From positions 678,501-742,500 of the forward strand of contig CP048470.1 in NCBI GenBank assembly GCA_025559845.1: 64,000 bases of DNA, given 5' to 3'. This document shows, in pieces, positions 38,010 through 46,588 of this stretch; positions within the stretch are counted from its first letter, which is position 1, and every line of letters starts with the position of its first letter. The DNA comes from Agrobacterium tumefaciens (lineage in GTDB: Bacteria; Pseudomonadota; Alphaproteobacteria; Rhizobiales; Rhizobiaceae). The notes beneath the pieces are model-generated. The model worked only from the letters and a program-made list of their open reading frames with translations, was not told the DNA's origin and made no database searches. The position numbers and the translations under genes are program-made.

Positions 38010-38957
38010 CTATTCCGTGCGGCGCAGATTAAGGATCGGCGCTTCCATACCTGGTACGTAGTTGTCAGAAATCAGGTTGCGGCAATGCTCTTCAAAGGTA
38101 CGCACAAGCCGGGTGGAAACCTGCTGGCCGATACGGATGAGGCCTATGCGCATGGGCTTGTGTTCACCTGACAGCCGAAGACTGACAAGCCGCTTGCCGT
38201 CCAGCGCCGCCTTATTCTTCGGTCGGACATTTGCAAGCGTGTAACCGTAACGGTTGCCAACCATCGTGCGGATGACCTCCTGATGCTGGATCTGTGCAAC
38301 GATGTTGGGTGTTGCACCGGCGGCTGCGAACAGTCCGAGGAAATAATCGCGTGAAAGCGGCAGATCGAGGAGGATGAACTCGTGCTCTTCGAGTTCGGAG
38401 AGCGAGATCGCAGAGCGCTGCGCCAACGGATCTGTTTCCGCCACCTGAACGTAAGGGGGAAGCTCGGCAAGCGGCGTAAACTCAAACCCTTCAGGAACAA
38501 GAAGATCGTAAGAGAGAGCAATATCGAGCTCGGCGCGCTCCAGCCGCGTCAACAAGGTACGGTGATCGGCTACGGTCGGCCGGACGGTGACGCTCGGATA
38601 AGCCGCCTTGAAGCTTTGGCTTACTTCCGGCAAGAGCATGGGCGCGAACGTCAGGAGACATCCAAGCGATAGGGTTCCACGGATTTGCTCGGTGGCTTCC
38701 GACGCCGCCGTGTAAAGGTTCTGAACCTGCTCGATGACCGCTTTTGCCTGCAGCAGAAGCTTTTGACCGGCGGGCGTCAACGACAGACCCTGTGCGTGGC
38801 GCCTGAGGAAAAGCTGGGTGTTGAGTTCGATTTCCAGCTGCGAAATCGCAGTAGAGATAGACGGCTGCGAGACGTGGATCCGGTCCGACGCCAAGGTGAT
38901 CGACCCGGCTTCGGCCGTCGCGATGAAGTATTCGAGCTGACGCAAGGTGAAACGCAT
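38010..38957 (-). CDS. LysR-type transcriptional regulator
   Basis: A 315-residue LTTR. The N-terminal helix-turn-helix is MRFTLRQLEYFIATAEAGSI and following, with SQPSISTAISQLE as recognition helix. The effector domain (about 90-300) binds the inducer. It is divergent from the FMO gene at 39239 and precedes the GH3 gene on the same strand by 126 bp, so it could control both arms. Binding sites would be in 38958-39238. Confidence 0.9.
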   Translation of the reverse strand: MRFTLRQLEYFIATAEAGSITLASDRIHVSQPSISTAISQLEIELNTQLFLRRHAQGLSLTPAGQKLLLQAKAVIEQVQNLYTAASEATEQIRGTLSLGCLLTFAPMLLPEVSQSFKAAYPSVTVRPTVADHRTLLTRLERAELDIALSYDLLVPEGFEFTPLAELPPYVQVAETDPLAQRSAISLSELEEHEFILLDLPLSRDYFLGLFAAAGATPNIVAQIQHQEVIRTMVGNRYGYTLANVRPKNKAALDGKRLVSLRLSGEHKPMRIGLIRIGQQVSTRLVRTFEEHCRNLISDNYVPGMEAPILNLRRTE

Positions 38958-39238
38958 TTGAGGCCCCGGTGCCGAGTGCCGCGCAAGCTGCGCGACGGTA
39001 TGCCTATGCCGAATTTAACGGCTACGGAGGGGAGTTTAATATTTGCCGTTTGTTGAAATGTAAATCTTCTAACAGCGCTCCTCCGCCAGACGCCTGATCG
39101 TACGCCACTGCACTGCTTTCGCCAATCCTAACCAGTGCTGCAGCAAATCGTAATTTTCCGAATGCAACGCGTTCGCTAGAGCGGAACGATAGCTGACGCC
39201 GATCGGCGGGTTGCGGCGAAACAGAAAAGGGCGAATGC
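38958..39238. promoter_or_regulatory. Divergent promoter region between lysR and the FMO gene
   Basis: A 281-bp gap with no gene. An inverted repeat AACGGC/GCCGTT (39017-39022 and 39045-39050) straddles an AT-rich stretch (TTTAATATT) and could be part of a LysR site; a standard T-N11-A box is not obvious. GCGAAACAGAAAAGGGCG just before 39239 supplies the Shine-Dalgarno of the FMO gene. Confidence 0.4.
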
Positions 39239-40489
39239 ATGTCAGTCGAAAAGATCCATACGCTGGTTGTCGGAGCTGGCCAGGCCGGCGTGGCCATGAG
39301 CGAACATCTGAGCCGCAACGGCGTCGACTATCTCGTCCTTGAACGCGGCCGGATTGCCGAGCGCTGGCGCTCGATGAGGTGGGACTCTCTCGTGGCCAAT
39401 GGCCCGGCCTGGCACGATCGCTTCCCTGGCATGGATTTCCCGGGGCACCCGGACGCATTTGTACCCAAGGATGGCGTCGCCGACTACTTCGAAGCCTACG
39501 CAGGCCTGCACAAAGCGCCAATCCGCTGTGGCGTTGAGGTGGTCAAGGTCGAGCGTCTCGAAGACCGTCCGGGTTTTCGCGTCGAAACAACCGATGGTGT
39601 CATCGAAGCCCTTAATGTCGTTGCAGCGACCGGACCGTTTCAAAAGCCATCCATTCCACCAATCGTTCCTGCGGATGCCGGTGTCACGCAGATGCACTCG
39701 AGCGACTATCGCAACCCCTCCCAACTCCCCAATGGTGCAGTGTTGGTTGTCGGCGCCGGCTCCTCCGGCGTCCAGATTGCCGAAGAGCTTATGCTTGCCG
39801 GTCGCAAGGTCTATCTTTCCGTTGGCCCGCATGACCGTCCTCCGCGTGCCTACCGTGGCCGCGATTTTGTCTGGTGGCTTGGCGTTCTCGGCAAATGGGA
39901 TGCACAGGCCCAAGCGCCGGGATCGGAGCATGTTACAATCGCCGTCAGCGGCGCACGTGGCGGCAAAACAATCGATTTTCGCCGGCTCGCGTCACAGGGC
40001 ATGGTTCTGACAGGCATGACCGGCGCTTATAGTAACGGGTCACTTTCTTTCGCTGACGATCTCAACCGTAATCTCGATCGGGGTGATCAGAACTATCTCT
40101 CACTGCTTGATGAGGCAGATGCCTTTGTCTTGCGCAATGGTCTTGATCTGCCGGAAGAGCCTAATGCCCGCACCCTCGGACCAGGCGTTGACTGTGTGAG
40201 CAATCCTTTGCGTAAACTGAACCTGCACGAGGCCGGTATCACGACCATCATCTGGGCGACCGGATTTACCTCGGACTATAGCTGGCTTCAGGTCAATGCC
40301 TTTGATGACGCTGGTCGCCCAAAGCACCAGCGCGGCGTTTCTCCCGAAAAGGGCATCTATTTCCTCGGACTGCCTTGGCTGTCGGGCCGTGGTTCCAGCT
40401 TCATCTGGGGCGTGTGGCACGATGCCAAGCATGTGGCGGACCACATCCTCATCCAGGAAAACTATCTGGCCTACGCCCCACAGGACTAA
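39239..40489 (+). CDS. Flavin-dependent monooxygenase, CzcO/TrkA-like
   Basis: A 416-residue flavoprotein of the FMO-like two-dinucleotide-domain family. FAD motif GAGQAG is at 12-17 and the NADPH motif GAGSSG at 172-177. HSSDYRNP and the late IIWATGFTSDYSWL match the family. It probably hydroxylates or oxidises nitrogen, sulphur or a ketone in a small molecule. It begins a plus-strand operon with a RidA-like and a DUF1028 gene, divergent from lysR. Confidence 0.85.
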   Translation: MSVEKIHTLVVGAGQAGVAMSEHLSRNGVDYLVLERGRIAERWRSMRWDSLVANGPAWHDRFPGMDFPGHPDAFVPKDGVADYFEAYAGLHKAPIRCGVEVVKVERLEDRPGFRVETTDGVIEALNVVAATGPFQKPSIPPIVPADAGVTQMHSSDYRNPSQLPNGAVLVVGAGSSGVQIAEELMLAGRKVYLSVGPHDRPPRAYRGRDFVWWLGVLGKWDAQAQAPGSEHVTIAVSGARGGKTIDFRRLASQGMVLTGMTGAYSNGSLSFADDLNRNLDRGDQNYLSLLDEADAFVLRNGLDLPEEPNARTLGPGVDCVSNPLRKLNLHEAGITTIIWATGFTSDYSWLQVNAFDDAGRPKHQRGVSPEKGIYFLGLPWLSGRGSSFIWGVWHDAKHVADHILIQENYLAYAPQD

Positions 40490-40539
40490 CCGTTCCATAC
40501 GACCACAACGATATCGCCGCATAAACCACGGAGAAAAGA

Positions 40540-40953
40540 ATGGCACATACGCGCATTCGCAAGTTCAATACCAAAGAAACCTATCCGGAGCAGAACCTCG
40601 ATAACGACCTCTGCCAGGCTGTCGTTGCGCGCGGCACGGTAATCTTTCTGCGTGGCCAGTGCCCGCAGGATCTCGATACGGCCAAAAACATCGACAGCCA
40701 TGATCCGGTCGTACAGACCCACAAGGTCATGCAGAACATCCGCCAGCTCGTGCAGGAGTCGGGTGGAGAGATGGAACATGTGACCAAGCTGGTCGTATAT
40801 CTGACCGATGTGCGTCACCGCGAAGCGGTCTACCGGACCATGGGTGAATATATCAAGGGCGTCCATCCCGTTTGCACTGGCCTCGTTGTGGTTGCGCTGG
40901 CGCGGCCGGAATGGCTCGTCGAAATCGACGCAACAGCCGTTATCCCTGACTGA
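40540..40953 (+). CDS. RidA/YjgF-family protein lacking the catalytic arginine
   Basis: A 137-residue Rid-family protein. ATG 40540 follows GGAGAAAAG. The fold is shown by VVARGTVIFLRGQ, QVMQNIRQ-like helix KVMQNIRQLVQESGGEMEHV, and the end WLVEIDATAV. At the place of the RidA Arg the sequence is GVHPVCTGLV, with Cys112. Like the copy at 26832 it should not be an ordinary imine deaminase. It lies 50 bp after the monooxygenase gene and 101 bp before the DUF1028 gene, and probably acts on the same compound. Confidence 0.85.
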   Translation: MAHTRIRKFNTKETYPEQNLDNDLCQAVVARGTVIFLRGQCPQDLDTAKNIDSHDPVVQTHKVMQNIRQLVQESGGEMEHVTKLVVYLTDVRHREAVYRTMGEYIKGVHPVCTGLVVVALARPEWLVEIDATAVIPD

Positions 40954-41054
40954 GTCAAAGACGTTTTGACAGACTATCGGCCAGCATCATCCGCTGGCCG
41001 GTGCCCTTCTCGGATGGTGCAAGCACGTCCGACAGTTTCCGGATGGAGTTTCCT

Positions 41055-41732
41055 ATGACATTCTCGATTGTTGCCCGCTGCGAACTCACAGGCCAGTTCG
41101 GCGTCGCCATCTCATCTTCATCTCCGGCTGTTGCCGCTCGCTGCGCCTGGGCGCAGGCGGGAACCGGCGCAGTTGCAACACAGAACGTCACGAATCCCGC
41201 TCTTGGCCCTCGCATGCTCGATGCCCTCAGAAGTAGTGCAAGCGCGGCGGATGCCGTTTCGATCGCCCGAGATAGCGATGGTTTTCCGGGTTACCGCCAG
41301 CTTCTGGCAGTGGACACCGAAGGCAGGACAGCCATCCATTCCGGCGAGAACGCACTCGGTATCTGGACTTCGGCGACGGGCAAACAATGTGTTGCCGCCG
41401 GCAACTTGCTGGCAAACGACGGGGTTCCAAATGCCATGATCGAGACATTCGAACTGACAAAAGGCTCCCTGGGCGACCGATTGATTGCTGCGCTCAACGC
41501 AGCAATGACTGCGGGAGGCGAAGCTGGACCCGTCCATTCCGCCGGTCTTCTGATCGTTGATGACCAATCCTGGCCCTACGCCGAACTGCGCGTCGATTGG
41601 CTGGACGACGATTGCCCTATCCAGGCAGTGTCGCGTGCATGGGAAATCTACAAGACGCAGGCCGCCGATTACGTTACTCGCGCCCTCAATCCGCTCGCGG
41701 CACCGTCATACGGCGTACCCGGCGACGAATGA
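41055..41732 (+). CDS. DUF1028 protein, probable Ntn-type hydrolase
   Basis: A 225-residue member of the DUF1028 family: it starts MTFSIVARCELTGQFGVAIS and continues WAQAGTGAVATQN. The family has an N-terminal-nucleophile hydrolase fold. ATG 41055 follows GGAGTTTCCT and is followed directly by Thr, so removal of Met would expose a Thr nucleophile; starts at 41001 or 41043 would bury it. The true substrate is unknown, but an amide or a peptide-like bond is likely. It ends the FMO-RidA array and faces the MFS gene convergently. Confidence 0.82.
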   Translation: MTFSIVARCELTGQFGVAISSSSPAVAARCAWAQAGTGAVATQNVTNPALGPRMLDALRSSASAADAVSIARDSDGFPGYRQLLAVDTEGRTAIHSGENALGIWTSATGKQCVAAGNLLANDGVPNAMIETFELTKGSLGDRLIAALNAAMTAGGEAGPVHSAGLLIVDDQSWPYAELRVDWLDDDCPIQAVSRAWEIYKTQAADYVTRALNPLAAPSYGVPGDE

Positions 41733-41780
41733 CCACAGAATGCAGCCCCTGAGGTCACTCCAACAGGCGCTGAACACATT

Positions 41781-43301
41781 TCAGTTCAGTTCCGGATGTT
41801 GACCGACCAGCCGCTCTCGTTTCTGTTGAAGAAGCTCCATCTGCTCCTTCAACTCCTCCATTGCTTCATCGATCTTCTCAACACTTTCCTCGATGTAAGA
41901 ATAGTGTTCCGCAAGCAGTGCCCTCGCCTCCTTGCGGTTTGAAGCATTGGGTGTGTCGCCATAAAGCGGCTTGTTGGCTGTTTCCTTGAGAAAGAAAGTC
42001 GTCACCAGACCAGCGACAGCAGCCACCATCAAATAATAGGCTGGCATGTAGATGTTGTCGGTTGCTTCGACCAGCCAGGCCGCAATCGTTGGCGTCAGAC
42101 CTGCCACAATAATCGAGACATTGAATGAAAGAGCCAAGGCGCTGTAGCGGATACGAGCGGGGAAGAGCGCTGGAAGGGTGGCTGCCATGATGCCCACCAG
42201 GCAGTTGAGGCCGATAGCGAGGATCAGAAGCCCGAAGAAAATGCCGACAACATGGCCGCTCGCGATCAGGTGAAATGCCGGCCAAGAGAGGAAAAGGATG
42301 AGTGTGCTGCCGACAGCGAGGAATGGTCGGCGGCCGATCCGGTCACTTAGCAACCCGACGAGAGGCTGCACGAAGAGCATACCGATCATGACGGCAATGA
42401 TGATGAGGGCGCCATGGTCCTCCGTATATCCCAACGTCTTTGACAGGTACGTTGGCATATAGGTAAGCAGCATGTAATAGGTCACGTTGGTCACGAGAAC
42501 CATGCCGATGCAGATCGCCAGCGACCGCGGATGCTTGCTGAGAATTTCCGCGAACGGAACGGTTGGCCTGTCCTGCAGCGCATCCTTATCCTCCTGTTCG
42601 GCACGCTTCAGACGCTCGGTAAAGGCGGGCGTCTCCTCGGCTGCGTGCCTCAAGTAAAGGCCAATCAAGCCTAGCGGGGCAGCGAGAAAGAATGGGATGC
42701 GCCAGCCCCAGGAGAGGAAGCTGTCCTCCGACATCGCAGTACTTAAAATAACCACCAACCCTGCGCCAAGCACGAATCCTGCGATCGACCCGAAATCCAG
42801 CCAACTCCCCAAAAATCCACGCCGGCGATCCGGCGAATACTCCGCAACGAAGATCGCAGCGCCCGTATATTCGCCGCCAACGGAGAAGCCCTGCGCAAGT
42901 TTACAAAGTAAGAGAAGAATAGGCGCCCAAAGGCCGATTGTCGCATAGCCCGGAATAAGACCGATACAGAATGTACTGACCGCCATGATAATGATGGTGA
43001 GCGAAAGGACCTTCTGGCGTCCGAACTTATCACCCATCGCGCCAAAGAAGAGGCCACCAAGCGGCCGAACCAGAAACGGCACGGAGAACGTTGCAAGCGC
43101 CGCAATTGTTTGAACCGCCGGCGAAGCATCCGGAAAAAACACCTTGCCGACTGTCGCGGCCACAAAGCCGTACACACCGAAGTCGAACCACTCCATGGCA
43201 TTGCCAAGAGCAGCAGCGGTGATGGCTTTTTTTAGCTTTGAATCCTCAATGACAGTCACGTCACTGAGCGTCAGTGGATTGGTCTCGATTGTATTGCTCA
43301 C
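41781..43301 (-). CDS. MFS symporter, ProP-type, with C-terminal coiled coil
   Basis: A 506-residue transporter of the metabolite:H+ symporter (ProP/ShiA) family with twelve membrane helices. It starts at GTG 43301 with GGGGGCAGGG upstream. The motif between helices 2 and 3 is GAMGDKFGRQKVL. The last ~40 residues (467-506) form a charged heptad-repeat helix (VEKIDEAMEELKEQMELLQQ), the osmosensing coiled coil of ProP homologues. It probably imports a compatible solute such as proline or betaine. It is alone on this strand and does not overlap the convergent DUF1028 gene (48 bp). Confidence 0.87.
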   Translation of the reverse strand: MSNTIETNPLTLSDVTVIEDSKLKKAITAAALGNAMEWFDFGVYGFVAATVGKVFFPDASPAVQTIAALATFSVPFLVRPLGGLFFGAMGDKFGRQKVLSLTIIIMAVSTFCIGLIPGYATIGLWAPILLLLCKLAQGFSVGGEYTGAAIFVAEYSPDRRRGFLGSWLDFGSIAGFVLGAGLVVILSTAMSEDSFLSWGWRIPFFLAAPLGLIGLYLRHAAEETPAFTERLKRAEQEDKDALQDRPTVPFAEILSKHPRSLAICIGMVLVTNVTYYMLLTYMPTYLSKTLGYTEDHGALIIIAVMIGMLFVQPLVGLLSDRIGRRPFLAVGSTLILFLSWPAFHLIASGHVVGIFFGLLILAIGLNCLVGIMAATLPALFPARIRYSALALSFNVSIIVAGLTPTIAAWLVEATDNIYMPAYYLMVAAVAGLVTTFFLKETANKPLYGDTPNASNRKEARALLAEHYSYIEESVEKIDEAMEELKEQMELLQQKRERLVGQHPELN

Positions 43302-43495
43302 CCCTGCCCCCGGAAATGATTTTGCGACAATGCTTGTCGAGAGCAGAAACGCACGAAATCCACAGCAGGTTCCGAGAGGATGGTCGCGAAGTGGTGTATC
43401 AAGACTGGTCGCCAGCTAATGCTTGGATTTTACGACATGTTCGGTTGTGTTCCCTATTTACCATGACAATCTGGCTGTGTTTTAATCTCGGCATC

Positions 43496-44662
43496 ATGGT
43501 AGGGAAACCAAGGTATTTCGGGGCATCTGCCCTTCAGGCTTTGTGCCTCTTGCTGAGTGTTTCTGTTCTTCTGCTCCTGGCTTCCTGTGCAAGGCCGGGC
43601 CCGGGAAGTTTGAAGGTCGTTGGACCGGCGCAAGGTGCCGTCCAGCAAACTGTTCTTGTCGTCACAACGCGCGAACCCGATACGTCGGGCAAGAACAGTT
43701 TTACGAGCGACAGAGCTCAGCAACCTACCTATCTTCGTATGGTCGTTTCGGTGCCACCGGGACACAGGCCGGGAACGATCGAATGGCCACGTGGCGTTCC
43801 GAACGCTGCGTCCTCTTTTGCCGTCATCGACAGCAAAGTCATTTCACGTCAAGAATTCCTCAGCATGGCTGCGGCCAGCCCTTCAGCTTTCGTCTTTGTT
43901 CATGGCTACAACAACAGTTTTCAGGAAAGCCTGTTCAGGCTCGTCCAGATATCCGCCGATGCCGACGTGAGGAGCACTCCGATCCTGTTCGCCTGGCCAT
44001 CGCGAGGTAATTTCTCAAGCTACCTGGCGGACCGGGATGCGAGCAATTTCTCACGCGATGAACTCGTCCAGACGTTGGACGAGCTTGGCACCAGAAAAGT
44101 CGAGACCAAGATTTTGGCACACAGCATGGGAAGCTGGCTGACTGTCGAGGCGTTACGGCAATTGCGTCTTCAGTCAAAAGCCCATTCTCTTGATAAGATC
44201 GACCGGGTCATCCTTGCTGCGCCTGATATCGATATCGATGTCTTTCAAAAGCAACTGAAAGTCGTGGGAAGCCTGTCGAAACCGATCATCGTGCTTTCGA
44301 CACAGGACGATCTGGCTCTCGCAACATCACGGTGGCTCGCAGGCGCCTCTGCAAAAGCCGGAGCGCTTGATATAGACGATCCCCGCACCATCGCGCTTGC
44401 CGAGGAACGCAACCTCCAAATTATCGACATCAGCGATGTACGGGCACCAACGAGGATCAGGCACGACAGGTTTGTCACGCTTGCAACAATGCTACCCAGA
44501 ATACCCCTGCAGGCCTTGACGGCTGGAAGGGTCGGAACAGGAACGCTCTCCGTCTCGTCCGCAGGCTCAGAGGACGAACGCATCCTCAGGCAGGCCGTTG
44601 AGTTGCTGGACGAGGATGCGGTTCAATCAGCACCACGCAGGTCTGCAGATCCGACGCAATAA
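43496..44662 (+). CDS. Alpha/beta-hydrolase lipoprotein (DUF900 type)
   Basis: A 388-residue outer-surface or periplasmic hydrolase. I place the start at ATG 43496, which gives a 30-residue lipoprotein signal ending LLLLAS-Cys31; ATG 43463 would give a longer leader. The family blocks are VTTREPDTSGK, AFVFVHGYNNSFQESLFR, TPILFAWPSRG, and the nucleophile elbow LAHSMGSW with Ser210. The catalytic His is probably in RIRHDRFVTL. Esterase activity is likely but its substrate is unknown. The next gene begins 17 bp after the stop. Confidence 0.8.
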   Translation: MVGKPRYFGASALQALCLLLSVSVLLLLASCARPGPGSLKVVGPAQGAVQQTVLVVTTREPDTSGKNSFTSDRAQQPTYLRMVVSVPPGHRPGTIEWPRGVPNAASSFAVIDSKVISRQEFLSMAAASPSAFVFVHGYNNSFQESLFRLVQISADADVRSTPILFAWPSRGNFSSYLADRDASNFSRDELVQTLDELGTRKVETKILAHSMGSWLTVEALRQLRLQSKAHSLDKIDRVILAAPDIDIDVFQKQLKVVGSLSKPIIVLSTQDDLALATSRWLAGASAKAGALDIDDPRTIALAEERNLQIIDISDVRAPTRIRHDRFVTLATMLPRIPLQALTAGRVGTGTLSVSSAGSEDERILRQAVELLDEDAVQSAPRRSADPTQ

Positions 44663-44679
44663 CGAGAGAGGAATGGCGC

Positions 44680-44928
44680 ATGCAAAAACATCGCAGATTA
44701 TTTCTTCAACTCTGTGGGACACTGTTACTTGTCCCAACCGCGGCCTTATCCCAGCAAGCTGGGCCGCGCGCTCCGGTGGGAAGGCGTCCACCGCCACCAC
44801 CGGACCTGAAAGAAAAAACACCCCCGCCTCGCAAGGGATATCGCTGGGTTCCCGGACGTTGGGTGTGGAGCATCCGCCGCAGCCGACACGTATGGGTCCC
44901 CGGACAATTTCAACGCCACCGATCATAA
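44680..44928 (+). CDS. Small secreted YXWGXW/WVPG-repeat protein
   Basis: An 82-residue protein with a signal peptide (RRLFLQLCGTLLLVPTAALS-Q), a proline-rich linker and a C-terminal YRWVPGRWVW...WVPGQF repeat of the WXXGXW type found in small envelope proteins. It follows the lipoprotein gene by 17 bp and is presumably co-transcribed. Function unknown. Confidence 0.72.
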   Translation: MQKHRRLFLQLCGTLLLVPTAALSQQAGPRAPVGRRPPPPPDLKEKTPPPRKGYRWVPGRWVWSIRRSRHVWVPGQFQRHRS

Positions 44929-44996
44929 AGCACGCCGACCACTGGCAACAGGAGCATCCGATCTATGATCCTGCCGCTTTCGGCCGGCCCGACCAG

Positions 44997-45242
44997 TCAG
45001 GGCCGGTGAATGTTGCTACGCTTCATGTTGGCTTCGGCATCGCGACGTTGAACAACTCCGAAAATCGGCAGGAGTTGCCATAGCGCCGAAACTCCAATCA
45101 ACGTATAGGCGATACGCGCAAGGATTGCGCCAGAACCTCCCAACAGCAGGCCTATCGGATCGAACTGGAACAGGCCGATCAGCAGCCAATCCAGTCCGCC
45201 GATGACAATGAGGAACAACGTTATGGCGTTCAGGGTACGCAT
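44997..45242 (-). CDS. DUF378 inner-membrane protein
   Basis: An 81-residue protein with two membrane helices: LNAITLFLIVIGGLDWLLIG and ARIAYTLIGVSALWQLL. GGLDWLLIGLFQFDPIG is the DUF378 signature. ATG 45242 follows GAGAGGGCTGAAAAG. Function unknown; often encoded with stress or envelope proteins. Confidence 0.8.
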   Translation of the reverse strand: MRTLNAITLFLIVIGGLDWLLIGLFQFDPIGLLLGGSGAILARIAYTLIGVSALWQLLPIFGVVQRRDAEANMKRSNIHRP

Positions 45243-45331
45243 CTTTTCAGCCCTCTCCAGGCGCCGATCAATTTAGAAGATCGGACGGCACGATAAGCCG
45301 GGCCGCCCATTGGCGGTTACGGAGGAAAACC

Positions 45332-45676
45332 TCATCTGTTGAGGCAAACGTGTCCGCGCGCGCCATGGAAACAAATGCTACCGGGACGATTTGCCGATCC
45401 CCACCGGACCGGGTCCAGATATCGTGCACGAACCCATCCGCTGCGCATGCCTCGCGGCTGCACATGGCACCAACGGCCTGACGTCATGCAACGAGTGACA
45501 TTGACGCGCTCTCGCACCCGCAGGCGCCCGACAACACGATAGGAAGAACTGGGGCCAGCGCGAAGCTGAACATTGTTGGCGGTGACCACCGCTGGTGCCG
45601 CCTGCACAGGCACGATACCAGCCCAAAGCATGCTCCCCGACATGAACGTGATCGTCATCAATTTCCAGAAATTCAT
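45332..45676 (-). CDS. Secreted bacterial SH3-domain protein
   Basis: A 114-residue protein. ATG 45676 follows AAGGAGATC. It has a signal peptide (to about QA-A, residue 26) followed by an SH3b domain: NVQLRAGPSSSYRVVGRL, VNVTRCMTSGRWCHVQPRG, GWVRARYLDP. Four Cys suggest disulfides. It probably binds cell wall or acts in the periplasm. Confidence 0.8.
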   Translation of the reverse strand: MNFWKLMTITFMSGSMLWAGIVPVQAAPAVVTANNVQLRAGPSSSYRVVGRLRVRERVNVTRCMTSGRWCHVQPRGMRSGWVRARYLDPVRWGSANRPGSICFHGARGHVCLNR

Positions 45677-45774
45677 AAGCTGATCTCCTTCAGACACGTG
45701 CGGGCTTCTCGCCCGTTAAATCCATCTCCAATTTTTCTGTTTCGTTACTTCTGACAGCATGCGACCTCCAAGGC

Positions 45775-46578
45775 TCATTGAAAGGTTTTCACGAGCATCT
45801 CGACGGCGTCTGTGACATCGAGCGTTCGAACAAAACTACCGTGCTTTAAAAAATTGAGCGTCTCGACGACGACGATCGGATTGAACATCATGAAGGTATG
45901 TGTGGTGTGCAAAACGAGGTGCTCTTGAGCACCATCCAGTCGGGTCGAGTCAACCGTGACCTTGCCGTCGTTGGGCCGATCATGAATAGCATCAAAAACA
46001 GGATTGAGCGACACGTCGCCTGCAATAATGCCGAGCGAAAAATCCGGCCTGGGCAATCTGGCCAATATCGAATTTGCATCCGTTCCCAGTTCCAGACCAG
46101 CAGGACCGTTGAGCCACTCGAATGGTGGCATGTCTCCGAAGACGTCCACGATCTTCGACCCGTGATTTGGCGGAGCGAGCATGACAACCCGGCCGAGAAT
46201 CTCAGGCCGGTGATCCATCAGCCAGAACCGCAAAATGATCCCGCCCATAGAATGGGTCACAAAGTTTGTTCGCCGGGAACCGCAATCTTCCACCGCATCG
46301 CCGACATGAAGCGCGAGCTTCGAAACGGTGGTCGTGGTTGAAGGATACTCGACGTTCAAAACGTAATACCCCGCCTTCGAGAGAACTTTCTCCATCATCC
46401 AAAACGACCCACTCCCGCGGGCGAGGCCGTGAAGCAGGACAACACACTCACTTTGGGCTTCGTCCTGGGCCTGTCCCCTGTTCTCTACGAATGGCGCAAA
46501 GAAGAAGACAGACACGGTCAGAAAGCGCTGCATGCACCTCTTCATTTTTACACTCATAACCGCACTGCTTTTGGCCAT
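45775..46578 (-). CDS. Alpha/beta-hydrolase (lipase-like), secreted
   Basis: A 267-residue protein with an N-terminal hydrophobic leader (about 16-30, then QA-Q). The oxyanion block VVLLHGLARGSGSF and the nucleophile Ser110 in VTHSMGGI are clear; LAPPNHGS follows, and the His is likely in LHTTHTF. It belongs to the PGAP1/lipase group of the fold. Start ATG 46578 lies 10 bases after the AI-2E gene stop, so it is the last gene of the long minus-strand array. Confidence 0.8.
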   Translation of the reverse strand: MAKSSAVMSVKMKRCMQRFLTVSVFFFAPFVENRGQAQDEAQSECVVLLHGLARGSGSFWMMEKVLSKAGYYVLNVEYPSTTTTVSKLALHVGDAVEDCGSRRTNFVTHSMGGIILRFWLMDHRPEILGRVVMLAPPNHGSKIVDVFGDMPPFEWLNGPAGLELGTDANSILARLPRPDFSLGIIAGDVSLNPVFDAIHDRPNDGKVTVDSTRLDGAQEHLVLHTTHTFMMFNPIVVVETLNFLKHGSFVRTLDVTDAVEMLVKTFQ

Positions 46579-46588
46579 GATGTCGTTC

